A DNA stretch of 64,000 nt from CAWHPS01 sp963831235 (GTDB lineage Bacteria > Fibrobacterota > OXYB2-FULL-49-7 > JAEUSG01), in the NCBI GenBank assembly GCA_963831235.1, contig CAWHPS010000037.1:29844-93843 (forward strand), in the 5' to 3' direction. The position numbers were made by a program, and so were the translations under genes. Under the pieces are notes generated by a model. It was not told the DNA's origin, ran no database searches, and worked only from the letters and a program-made list of their open reading frames with translations. Shown piece after piece: positions 1 through 7,914 of the stretch (the stretch's first letter is position 1; each line of letters opens with the position of its first letter).

Positions 1-1461
1 TTGGCTGGTCCAGCGGATGTTATTAAAGGTATCGCAGGGCCAGACGTCGCCTGACAAGGGCGCGGAAAAGATATATTCCCCGGCCTCAACCGAATTAAAA
101 ACAAGATTGTAGCGCGAGGATGCCCAAGGCAGGGAATAGATTTTCAGTATGTATTTCCCGCTGACGGGTGTGCCCAGGCGTTTTGAGCCAGGGCCGGAAT
201 ATAACATTTCAGCGCCCAAGGGAGTGCCGTTTGGAGAAATCACCTGAAAATAGGCAAAAGGGGTTGTTCCGGAGCCTGCCACCGCGCTAATTCGGAGTTC
301 ATAAGTATTGCCAGCTGTTCCGCTAAAACGATAATAGTCCGTATCGCTCTTGGTGGAAAAGGTGGTGCCAAGTATTGCATTAGCGAGCGAATCGCCAGGA
401 ATGATTTCAAAAGCGTTTGCCGTGTCGTCGTTGGGTTCGTAAGGGTCGGGCTTTAATGTGGTCAGGGAAAAGGTTGCACTGGTGTCGGAAAGGGCGGCGC
501 TGCCTCCGTTGGGTTCGAAGAGAACGAATGTGATTGGCGTGGTTGAGTTTGTCAAAGGCATTTTGCAGGATAGTGTGTTGGTGGTGCTGAAAGAACCTAA
601 ATACAAAGAGACCGGACTTCCGGGGTCTGATTTAGCAAAAAGTTGCGGCGCAGAAAAGAAATTAGACCCGGTGAAGGAGAAAACATAAGTAGATTCGGCT
701 GAATAGGTGGTTATGCCTGTTGGCGGCACCAAGGTAATGTTTCCGGAATGGGGTTTTAGTGCCACGGAATAATGGCCGGTAAAGCTGGAGGCGTCTAGTG
801 CCAAGTAGTAGGAGCCGGATTGATACGCAATAAGGCTGTATTTATGCCGGATGGAGTTTGCATCAGTGGCTGTCCAGGTTCCGGAAGTAATGGTTTTGCC
901 ATCGGGTCCAATTGCCACATAGTAAAGACGGTACAATGCGGCTTGTTTGCGCACGATGAAGTCAATATGGTCACCGGCCGATAAATTAGTTTTAAAATAA
1001 TCGTAATCGTACCACGGCCCCATAAGGGCGCTTCCCAGGGAGTCATTCATGGAAATTCGATAGGCATGGGCCGTATCCTGGTTGGGTTCGTATGGGTCTG
1101 GCCTTTCCTGGATAACCGAAAAATAGCCACTGGTACCGAAGTTTTGAGGAGATGACTTATCAAACACTAAAATCTGGCATGAATCCATGCTTTGGTTAAA
1201 AGGCATTATGGTAAAACTAAGGCTATCAGCCCCGGGGGCACCGGTTGTAAAGGTTTTTTGGGCCAGAAATAACGAGGATGATGCTTTTTTGGGCTGAATA
1301 TTAACCTGGAAAATGTTGCCGCCGGCTTTTGCCGTATAGGTCCACCGTGCCATATAAGTACTGTCGCACTTTAAGACTTCCCCTCCGGCAGGGGACAATA
1401 TTGTAATCTCTTGGGCAACCAGCAGGACAGGAAACAGCAGTAGAAGAGGAAAACGTAACAT
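1..1461 (-). CDS. Secreted PPC/Ig-repeat protein, tandem copy A (3' part beyond the window)
   Basis: The gene starts at the minus-strand ATG at 1459-1461 and runs off the left edge; all 487 visible codons are open. A signal peptide (MLRFPLLLLFPVLLVA) leads into an Ig-like Kre9/KNH-type module containing ILSPAGGEV. Two pre-peptidase C-terminal (PPC) type modules follow, each opening with DPYEPN. The product is near-identical (by eye roughly 90%) to the first half of the neighbour at 1886-4936, differing by substitutions and in-frame indels that total 12 bases, so it is a paralogue kept in frame and not an obvious pseudogene. The upstream sequence is duplicated too, including the Shine-Dalgarno AAGGAG. 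The function is probably a surface or secreted adhesin-like protein; no catalytic domain is visible. Its C-terminus, where a sorting domain would sit, cannot be seen. Confidence 0.75.
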   Translation of the reverse strand, partial: MLRFPLLLLFPVLLVAQEITILSPAGGEVLKCDSTYMARWTYTAKAGGNIFQVNIQPKKASSSLFLAQKTFTTGAPGADSLSFTIMPFNQSMDSCQILVFDKSSPQNFGTSGYFSVIQERPDPYEPNQDTAHAYRISMNDSLGSALMGPWYDYDYFKTNLSAGDHIDFIVRKQAALYRLYYVAIGPDGKTITSGTWTATDANSIRHKYSLIAYQSGSYYLALDASSFTGHYSVALKPHSGNITLVPPTGITTYSAESTYVFSFTGSNFFSAPQLFAKSDPGSPVSLYLGSFSTTNTLSCKMPLTNSTTPITFVLFEPNGGSAALSDTSATFSLTTLKPDPYEPNDDTANAFEIIPGDSLANAILGTTFSTKSDTDYYRFSGTAGNTYELRISAVAGSGTTPFAYFQVISPNGTPLGAEMLYSGPGSKRLGTPVSGKYILKIYSLPWASSRYNLVFNSVEAGEYIFSAPLSGDVWPCDTFNNIRWTSQ

Positions 1462-1885
1462 TCAATCTCCTTGAAAGGATGTCTATGAAAGCGTTTGGAA
1501 TCTAATAAATTAAATATATTTATTTAAACCACAGATGCAAATAGAAATTTTTAATTATTTACCTGAATTCCACCATGTTTTTATACACCACACAGGATAA
1601 TTAACAGACTTTACCTATGAAAACGAGGAATAAAAACACCTTTTTTGTTTCTGAAATGTAGTGTATATATTAAACACTATGCTATCGTACGAAGTCAATG
1701 CAATGTTTTCATTTTTCATAGGGAAAAAGCTCATATGTTATTGTAGTGTATAAAAGTTAGGTGGAGGTCAGGTATTTATGTATAATTTTTAGCTATTTGG
1801 TGTAATCTATAATTAAATTTGTGTAAGAAATAAGTGAAAGGCTCACTCCTTTGCAATACCGTGATAAACGGACGAAGCAAGTTCC
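1462..1885. other. Intergenic region between the two tandem copies
   Basis: This AT-rich stretch lies between the start of copy A and the stop of copy B. Bases 1462-1521 repeat the leader of copy B (4937-4996), including the ribosome binding site. The rest holds no convincing gene, hairpin terminator or repeat that I can see. Confidence 0.6.
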
Positions 1886-4800
1886 TTACCTCGCCAATAT
1901 CAGCTTTTCCCGCAGTTCCCGTTTCTGATTGGAAAGCCGTAGCAAGTAAACACCGCTGGAAAGAGGTTGGCCATGGGTATCGAGCGCATCCCAAGGAATA
2001 GTAATGCGACCGTGATTGTGGAAGGTCAATTGTGAACAGAGACGTCCCAGCATATCGTAAATTTCCAGGGAGGCCGGCGTTATCTGATTATGAGGGATGC
2101 CGATTTCAATCCGGATAACCGGATTAAAAGGATTGGGGGCGCATCCAAACAGTGCCAGTTCGGTGATTTGCTCCGCAATCGAATCCTCTTCGACGGAAGA
2201 AACGGATAGCGAGAATGTAAAGGCGTAGTTTCCCCAGCTTTCCCGTGTGCTTCCACGGTGTGCAAAAAAATACCGGCCCGAGGAGCTCAATTGTTGTCTT
2301 ATTATGCAGCTGTCCACGGAGTTGGAATTTGTTCGCAAAGCGGTGACGCCGTCAAGGTCGAAGAGGGTCAGGGAGCCGGCCATCTTGTGCGAACCGGCGG
2401 GTGCATAGGTTTGGATGTTGACGGTATAATTCGCCAGGCCGTTAAAGCAGAAATAATCCACGTCCTGTGAATCTCCCGCAAAAACGAGCGGAATATAGGC
2501 GCCCGTGAGCAAAACGTCGGTGTCGGTGATGAGAAAAGCGGTGGCTGTGCTATTGTTAGGTTCGTAAGGGTCGCTTGAAGCGCCGGTGATTGAGAACGAG
2601 GGGGAGATATTCTGGCTAAAAACGCCGCTGCCTGAAGATTGGATTTTTATCTTGTAGAGGGCGCCCGTGTCTTTTACCAGAGGGATGGTCCAGGAATAGG
2701 ATTTTGTATTGGGAAGGGAATCCGCAATCATGGAATATTGGCTGCCATTGAGCAGGAGTATTTTAACCAAGGGGATTTGCCCGAAGTTAATCCAGGTAAT
2801 GGTTTGAATGGAACCGGCGGAAAAGGCGTCGCCTGTTTTTGGAGATATGACGGCAAGGCTGCAATCCGCGGTCCTGCCCGATGAGTTATAAAATTGAAGG
2901 GTGTAGCGGCCGCAAGAGGCAAACGAACTGCCCGCGATGCGAAGGAGGTATTTTCCGGATTTAGGAGCGACCAGCGGCGTCATGGAACCTAAGCCGGAGC
3001 TGATATAGTAAGTTAAAGGGCTTGAAGTGGCAGGCGGGTAAAGATAGACAAAGAAGCCTGAAGCATGGGGCAGAAGCTTGACTGGAAACTTAACAGTATC
3101 GCCGGCCAGGGCGTTGAATGCGAACCAGTCGCTGTCGAGTGCAGTAAGGCCGGATGGATAATGAATGTAGCCCTCTGATAAGGAATCGCCGCTATGCAGC
3201 AACCATGGAGACAGCGAATCGTTGTTGGGCTCATAAATGTCGGGACGATCCACTTTCAGGGTAAAGGGGGCGGAGGTGTCGGTGGCCACCAGCCCGGTAC
3301 CGCTATAATCGTATAGACGTAGCCTGACATTAGGGTTGGTTGCTTTGATAGGGAAGAAGAACGGAGAAGATGTTCCGGTATTCTGCTGCCCGGACACGGA
3401 AGTAAGCGGATACCAAAAATTTCCATCCAGACACATTTCTATGCCAACGGTGGCCCCGACATTTTGGCTGGTCCAGCGGATGATATTAAAGGTATCGCAG
3501 GGCCAGATATCGCCCGCCAAGGGCGCGGAAAAGATATATTCCCCGGCCTCAACCGAATTAAAAACAAGATTGTAGCGCCAGGATGCTGAAGGTGTATAAT
3601 AATAGATTTTCAGCATGTAGTTCCCGCTGATGGGTGCGCCCAGGCATTTTGAGCCAGGGCCGGAATAGTACATTGCAGCGTCCAAGGGAGTGCCGTTTGG
3701 AGAAATCACCTGAAGATAGGCAGAAGGGGTTCCGGAGCCTGCCACCGCGCTAATTCGGAGTTCATAAGTATTGCCAGCTGTTCCGCTAAAACGATAATAG
3801 TCCGTATCGCACTTGGCGGAAAAGGTGGTGCCAAGTATTGCATTAGCGAGCGAATCGCCCGGAATGATTTCAAAAGCGTTTGCCGGGTCGTCGTTGGGTT
3901 CGTAAGGGTCGGGCTTTAATGTGGTCAGGGAAAAGGTTGCACTGGTGTCGGAAAGGGCGGCGCTGCCTCCGTCAGGTTCGAAGATAAAGAATAGGATTGG
4001 CGTGGTTGAGTTTATCAAAGGCATTTTGCAGGATATGGTGTTGGTGGTGCGGAAAGAACCTAAATACAAAGAGACCGGACTTCCGGGGTCTGATTTAGCA
4101 AAAAGTTGCGGCGCAGAAAAGAAATTAGACCCGGTGAAGGAGAAAACATAAGTAGATTCGGCTGAATAGGTGGTTATGCCTGTTGGCGGCACTAAGGTAA
4201 TGTTTCCGGAATGGGGTTTTAGTGCCACGGAATAATGGCCGGTATAGCTGGAGGCAGCATATAGTGCCAAGTAGTAGGAGCCGGATTGATACGCAATAAG
4301 GCTGCATTTATGCCGGATGGAGTCTGCATCAGTGCCTGTCCAGCTTCCGGAAGTAATGGTTTTGCCATCGGGTCCAATTGCCAAATAGTAAAGATAGTAC
4401 AATGCGGCCTGTTTGCGCACGATGAAGTCAATATGGTCACCGGCCAATAAATTAGTTTTGAAATAATCGTAATCGTAGTCCGAAATATACGGCCCTATAA
4501 GGGCGCTTCCCAGGGAGTCATTCATGGAAATTCGATAGGCATGGGCTGTATCCTGGTTGGGTTCGTATGGGTCTGGCCTTTCCTGGATAACCGAAAAATA
4601 GCCACTGGAATCGATGTTTCGAGTGGATAAAACATCCATCACTAGGATACGGCATGAATCCATGCTTTGGTTAAAAGGCAACATTGTAAAACTAAGGCTA
4701 TCAGCCCTGGTGGCACCGGTTGTAAAGGTTTTTTGGGCCAGAAATACTATGGATAATGCATTTTTGGGCAGAATAAAAACCTGGAACCTGTCACCGCCGG

Positions 4801-4936
4801 CTTTTGCCGTATAGGTCCACCGTGCCATATAAGTACTGTCGCACTTTAGGACTTCCCCTCCGGTAGGGGATAATATTGTAATCTCTTTGGCAACCAGCAA
4901 GACAGGAAACAGCAGTAGAAGAAGAAAACGTAACAT
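1886..4936 (-). CDS. Large secreted PPC/Ig-repeat protein with FlgD-like sorting domain, copy B
   Basis: This 1016-residue protein has a signal peptide (residues 1-16) followed by alternating modules. Kre9/KNH-type Ig-like modules lie near residues 18-115, 475-565 and 690-785. Four PPC-type modules open with DPYEPN or DIYEPN near residues 120, 345, 570 and 790, each with the usual GDS and D-x-DYF pattern. The last 80 residues (PNPFNP, then IYDMLGRL, then SSGVYLLRL and a basic end EKLILAR) match the FlgD-like, type IX-secretion style C-terminal sorting domain. PPC domains usually accompany secreted enzymes, but no catalytic domain is visible, so a structural or adhesive surface role is inferred. 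The start is supported by AAGGAG eight bases upstream. The gene is a tandem duplicate of copy A on the left. Confidence 0.85.
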   Translation of the reverse strand: MLRFLLLLLFPVLLVAKEITILSPTGGEVLKCDSTYMARWTYTAKAGGDRFQVFILPKNALSIVFLAQKTFTTGATRADSLSFTMLPFNQSMDSCRILVMDVLSTRNIDSSGYFSVIQERPDPYEPNQDTAHAYRISMNDSLGSALIGPYISDYDYDYFKTNLLAGDHIDFIVRKQAALYYLYYLAIGPDGKTITSGSWTGTDADSIRHKCSLIAYQSGSYYLALYAASSYTGHYSVALKPHSGNITLVPPTGITTYSAESTYVFSFTGSNFFSAPQLFAKSDPGSPVSLYLGSFRTTNTISCKMPLINSTTPILFFIFEPDGGSAALSDTSATFSLTTLKPDPYEPNDDPANAFEIIPGDSLANAILGTTFSAKCDTDYYRFSGTAGNTYELRISAVAGSGTPSAYLQVISPNGTPLDAAMYYSGPGSKCLGAPISGNYMLKIYYYTPSASWRYNLVFNSVEAGEYIFSAPLAGDIWPCDTFNIIRWTSQNVGATVGIEMCLDGNFWYPLTSVSGQQNTGTSSPFFFPIKATNPNVRLRLYDYSGTGLVATDTSAPFTLKVDRPDIYEPNNDSLSPWLLHSGDSLSEGYIHYPSGLTALDSDWFAFNALAGDTVKFPVKLLPHASGFFVYLYPPATSSPLTYYISSGLGSMTPLVAPKSGKYLLRIAGSSFASCGRYTLQFYNSSGRTADCSLAVISPKTGDAFSAGSIQTITWINFGQIPLVKILLLNGSQYSMIADSLPNTKSYSWTIPLVKDTGALYKIKIQSSGSGVFSQNISPSFSITGASSDPYEPNNSTATAFLITDTDVLLTGAYIPLVFAGDSQDVDYFCFNGLANYTVNIQTYAPAGSHKMAGSLTLFDLDGVTALRTNSNSVDSCIIRQQLSSSGRYFFAHRGSTRESWGNYAFTFSLSVSSVEEDSIAEQITELALFGCAPNPFNPVIRIEIGIPHNQITPASLEIYDMLGRLCSQLTFHNHGRITIPWDALDTHGQPLSSGVYLLRLSNQKRELREKLILAR

Positions 4937-4984
4937 TCAATCTCCTTGAAAGGATGTCTATGAAAGCGTTTGGAATCTAATAAA

Positions 4985-5260
4985 TTAAGTATATTTTTTC
5001 TTAAAATGCGTTTCAACTTCTTCAAGAGAAAAGGCTTTTTCATTTTTCAATGACATTTCGCCTTCATTTATGAGCTTGGACAGGTTAAGTTTTCTGACTT
5101 GTTGTTCCCAAGTATCAATGTCCATGAAAATACCTGTTGAGCGACCATTTTGGGTGATCACCATTGGTCGATGGGTGTTTTTGACTTTATGGAGAACTCG
5201 ATTGAAGTTTGCCTTGAAAAATGAGAGCGAGTTTACATCTTCTTTAAGTGATAGCTGCAT
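4985..5260 (-). CDS. Phd/YefM-family antitoxin, apparently orphan
   Basis: The 91-residue product has the Phd/YefM layout: an N-terminal DNA-binding half with NFNRVLHKVKNTHRPMVITQ and GRSTGIFMDIDTWEQ, then a charged C-terminal tail that would normally wrap a toxin. AAGGAG lies about seven bases before the ATG. The family normally represses its own operon and neutralises a RelE- or Doc-like toxin encoded just downstream. Here the downstream side (below 4985) holds the leader of the duplicated secreted-protein gene instead, and no RelE/Doc-like frame is present on either side. The last codons overlap the edge of the tandem duplication. Family assignment is firm; the orphan state is seen directly, and its cause is inferred. 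Confidence 0.8.
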   Translation of the reverse strand: MQLSLKEDVNSLSFFKANFNRVLHKVKNTHRPMVITQNGRSTGIFMDIDTWEQQVRKLNLSKLINEGEMSLKNEKAFSLEEVETHFKKKYT

Positions 5261-5405
5261 CGTATTGCTCCTTGATTAGGTTTATATTAAAATAAGATGT
5301 AAACAAGTGCATTTCAACTGAAATCGGATTGAATTTGAATCGTATTTGGTTTTGTATTTTTTATCTGACTTTATGGTAACATTGCAAACAGAAATATCTT
5401 TATTG

Positions 5406-6050
5406 TCATTGGAAATGATTGCATATTTCGGTTATGTTGCTTAATAAAATTGCGTCTGGAACTATGTTTTGATCCAAAAACTGGTGGCCATTGGAAATCA
5501 AAATACATTTGCAGCCGATATTTTTAGAGACCTCATAATCATGATAGGTGTCCCCAATAATAAAGACCTCATTCTTGTGAAATCCGCTGTTTTGAATATA
5601 TGCTATTGCGTTTTGAACCTTACTTTCTGCAAATATATTCTGGAGTCCTATTATATCATGGAAATAATGAAGGATCTTGTTATCTTCGATTTGTCTTTCC
5701 AGATCAGACTGTGACATTGCGGATAATATGGACTGTCTATATCCTTTTGATTTTAAATATTCCAGTACCATTTCTGCTTTAGGGAATAAGCTTGCCTGTT
5801 TTACGAATATATTGTATTGCATTATATATTCTTTTGCTAACACATCAAAAGGTTCGCTATTAAAATCAAACTCCAGTCTTTTATAAAATTCTATTACAGG
5901 GAAAGTAAATATACGCTTATAGGTTTGTTTGTCAATGGGAGGCATGTCGCGTTTATTGAGCAGTACATTCACCGCATCAACACAAAAATCAACATCGTTA
6001 ATCAGTGTGCCATTCCAGTCCCATAAAACCAGTTTCGCATGTTCTTGCAT
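5406..6050 (-). CDS. HAD-superfamily hydrolase (phosphoglycolate phosphatase-like)
   Basis: The product has the HAD motifs in order: DWNGTL (motif I, nucleophile Asp near the N-terminus), a helical cap, LSAMS as motif II, a lysine region around FHKNEVF, and GDTYHDYEV (motif IV) near residue 170. The family hydrolyses small phosphate monoesters in the cytoplasm; the substrate cannot be told. I chose the ATG at 6050 (214 residues) because AAAAGGA lies six bases upstream, while the longer frame would need a GTG at 6074 with no binding site. It lies upstream of nothing obvious in an operon sense, with about 65 bases separating it from the cupin gene. A decayed second copy of its middle part is at 10908-11047. 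Confidence 0.8.
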   Translation of the reverse strand: MQEHAKLVLWDWNGTLINDVDFCVDAVNVLLNKRDMPPIDKQTYKRIFTFPVIEFYKRLEFDFNSEPFDVLAKEYIMQYNIFVKQASLFPKAEMVLEYLKSKGYRQSILSAMSQSDLERQIEDNKILHYFHDIIGLQNIFAESKVQNAIAYIQNSGFHKNEVFIIGDTYHDYEVSKNIGCKCILISNGHQFLDQNIVPDAILLSNITEICNHFQ

Positions 6051-6115
6051 TTTATCCTTTTCAGTGGTATCCACTTATCTATAGGTCAGACTTGTTGAGA
6101 ATATAATTGTTATGA

Positions 6116-6460
6116 TCATCCTTTATATGTTCCACCAGTATTTTCCGGTGTAAGTGTCCCCTCATTTTCAATAAGCAGGCATGTAACCTCTGTTGTGCAA
6201 ATTGGCCGGTGCTCTGTTCCTTTGGGTACAACACACATTTCACCGGTATTCAATTCCAGGGTTTTCTCCCTGAATTCCAATTTCATTTTTCCTTCTACGA
6301 TATAAAAAACTTCATCTGAATCAGGATGAGTATGGAAATCCAAAGTTCTGTCTTTGACCCTGACTAAAGTAAAGTTGTGATTATTCATCTTTGCAATAAC
6401 TTTGTACTGATACAGGGCTGGTATGTCAGCACCTTTTTGTCTTAAATTAATGACTTCCAT
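6116..6460 (-). CDS. Small cupin-domain protein
   Basis: This 114-residue single-domain cupin shows the first cupin motif around residues 45-60 (DFHTHPDSDEVFYIVEG, with two His and a Glu as metal ligands) and the second around FREKTLELNTGEMCVVPKGTEHRP. Such proteins bind a metal and can be isomerases, oxygenases or sugar-binding regulators; nothing here decides between them. The start at 6460 is chosen because AAGGA lies seven bases upstream; the longer frame to 6502 would overlap the LOG-family gene. It follows that gene by ten bases on the same strand, so the PQ-loop, LOG and cupin genes look like one transcript. Confidence 0.8.
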   Translation of the reverse strand: MEVINLRQKGADIPALYQYKVIAKMNNHNFTLVRVKDRTLDFHTHPDSDEVFYIVEGKMKLEFREKTLELNTGEMCVVPKGTEHRPICTTEVTCLLIENEGTLTPENTGGTYKG

Positions 6461-6470
6461 GTAGATTTCC

Positions 6471-7049
6471 TTATCTCGTCTTGACTCCCACCCATTTCTC
6501 AACTTTTGGCGCTATATAAGACTCAATCTGATTAAGCATATCCTTCGGCTCTTGTGAGACAAGTAACATCTCCCGGTGCTCCTTTTTCATGAAGCCTTTC
6601 GAGACAGCATTGTCAAAAAACATCAGCAGTAAGTCAAAATATCCGGCAATGTTTATAAGACCGCAAGGTTTTGCATGAAATCCAAGCTGTGCCCATGTAA
6701 GGATTTCAGCCATTTCTTCCAGTGTTCCAAATCCGCCCGGCAGGGCGATGAAGGCATCCGAAAGGTCGAACATCATGGTCTTCCTCTCATGCATGGACCC
6801 TACAACATGCAGTTCCGTAAGACCTTGATGCGATACCTTGTGGGCGAATGATTTGGGAATGACTCCAATAACAGAACCACCTTCTTTAAGGACCGTATCA
6901 GCCACTGCGCCCATTAATCCAACGTCAGCTCCGCCATAAACAAGCTGGTAATCACGTTCGACCAACACCTGCCCCAAAAGTATTGCCATCTCAACGTAAG
7001 ATGGGTCAAAGCCAGGACTCGATCCGCAGTTTACACAAATCCGTTTCAT
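6471..7049 (-). CDS. LOG-family protein (TIGR00730 type, putative nucleoside-monophosphate phosphoribohydrolase)
   Basis: The 192-residue Rossmann-fold protein carries CVNCGSSPG at the N-terminus, YGGADVGLMG near residue 60 and the family signature PGGFGTLEE near residue 103. LOG proteins cleave N6-substituted adenosine monophosphates or AMP to base and ribose 5-phosphate, and bacterial members are often housekeeping or stress genes. Length is usual for the family. The start codon overlaps the stop of the upstream PQ-loop gene (ATGA), showing translational coupling. The biological substrate here is not known. Confidence 0.88.
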   Translation of the reverse strand: MKRICVNCGSSPGFDPSYVEMAILLGQVLVERDYQLVYGGADVGLMGAVADTVLKEGGSVIGVIPKSFAHKVSHQGLTELHVVGSMHERKTMMFDLSDAFIALPGGFGTLEEMAEILTWAQLGFHAKPCGLINIAGYFDLLLMFFDNAVSKGFMKKEHREMLLVSQEPKDMLNQIESYIAPKVEKWVGVKTR

Positions 7050-7348
7050 TGTTTGTTCTGCACTCCTTTCATTATAGCTTTATTCCTTTTCTGAAAGATG
7101 ATGATCATTCCGACAATATAGAAGTCCATGATTGTTGTGCTTAATAGCCCTATGATTGATTGTAATGAAAAATATTTATCAGTATAAATATAAAGGCCGA
7201 TATTTGCCAGCCCAAACAGAAACCATGTTGCAATGCTTGTATCCTGAGCACTTTTTTGCCTGGCAATTTTGAACAATTGCAGAAATGTCGCGGTAGGAAG
7301 GATAACAGCCGGAATCCATCCTGAAATTTCCGTTAAAACATGTTTCAT
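7046..7348 (-). CDS. Small PQ-loop / SemiSWEET-like membrane protein
   Basis: The 100-residue product has three predicted membrane segments, near residues 10-27, 40-57 and 62-84. The segment GWIPAVILPTATFLQLFKI resembles a PQ-loop repeat start, and the three-helix size matches SemiSWEET sugar transporters, which act as dimers. The canonical proline-glutamine pair is not obvious, so the assignment is tentative. The Shine-Dalgarno is embedded in an uninterrupted run of ten G (minus strand) just before the ATG. The stop overlaps the start of the LOG-family gene by four bases. Confidence 0.6.
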   Translation of the reverse strand: MKHVLTEISGWIPAVILPTATFLQLFKIARQKSAQDTSIATWFLFGLANIGLYIYTDKYFSLQSIIGLLSTTIMDFYIVGMIIIFQKRNKAIMKGVQNKQ

Positions 7349-7495
7349 CCGCCCCCCCCCCTTTATTAGTTCAATATTTATAAAAATATCGAATCAAACG
7401 AGCTGCTTGTTTATCTTACTTTCCGCACATTTCAAAACCGCCAATTTCTTAATTTAGTTTATATTGATTGACAATAGGCAATATAGATTTTATTA

Positions 7496-7879
7496 CTATG
7501 AGTTATCCATAAAATATCTGTTTTCATCTGATGTTTTACGTTCAAAATAAATTAATAACTTTTCAAGCTTTTGCATCTCATTTCTTAAATCCTTGCGTAA
7601 TTCTTTGAATTCCCGATATTGTCCTATGGCTTCCAAAATGGTCTGAATTTCATCGCCCTTAACTGATCGTGTTTTTGGGCCTTTGTCATCAGTCCACATC
7701 AATTTTGTGTATAAATGTCCCTTTACTTCAGGATTAGCACACCAACAGGTGGTCTTACCGCATTGATGATATGTGATTCCGAATGAACCTTTAATCATAC
7801 CGGACAAAGCAAGCATGCTTTCCACAATGGAGTTGAAGCTGTTAAGTTGTTTTTTTATGTTAAAAAAGGTTGTTTTCAT
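7496..7879 (-). CDS. DUF6788-like protein carried by the insertion sequence
   Basis: The 127-residue product has the DUF6788 core: a GSFGITYHQCGKTTCWCANP segment with three cysteines (C-x4-C-x-C), a short strand region, and a C-terminal helix-rich half beginning at KGDEIQTILEAIGQYREF that probably forms a coiled coil. The cysteine cluster suggests a metal site and possibly nucleic-acid binding; function is not known. I start it at the ATG at 7879; a GTG six bases further out is possible. It is divergent from the transposase within the same element, only 35 bases apart start to start. Confidence 0.75.
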   Translation of the reverse strand: MKTTFFNIKKQLNSFNSIVESMLALSGMIKGSFGITYHQCGKTTCWCANPEVKGHLYTKLMWTDDKGPKTRSVKGDEIQTILEAIGQYREFKELRKDLRNEMQKLEKLLIYFERKTSDENRYFMDNS

Positions 7880-7913
7880 CTTCACTATATAATATATTAT
7901 ATAGAGTGAAGAT
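7878..7913. promoter_or_regulatory. 36-bp near-perfect palindrome with two face-to-face -10 boxes
   Basis: The whole gap between the two divergent starts is an inverted repeat: ATCTTCACT on the left arm matches AGTGAAGAT on the right, around an AT core. The core contains TATAAT at 7888-7893 on the plus strand and TATAAT on the minus strand at 7896-7901. The transcript start points would lie within about 15 bases of each ATG, so short-leader or leaderless transcripts and mutual or autogenous repression are plausible. Confidence 0.6.
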
Positions 7914-7914
7914 A

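Larger units (their letters stand above)
1..4996. repeat. Tandem gene duplication, offset 3475 bp
   Basis: Bases 1-1521 align with 3464-4996. The offset is 3475 bases at the gene starts and 3463 at position 1, because in-frame indels total 12 bases. The homology on the right ends at about 4996, inside the last four codons of the antitoxin gene at 4985-5260. The corresponding end in copy A is at about 1521. The left end of the first copy is outside the window. This is direct sequence comparison by eye. Confidence 0.85.

Noticed and set aside
7870..7914. Upstream TTG start of the IS1634 transposase
   Set aside because: It would translate the palindromic control region; the ATG at 7915 gives a normal protein.
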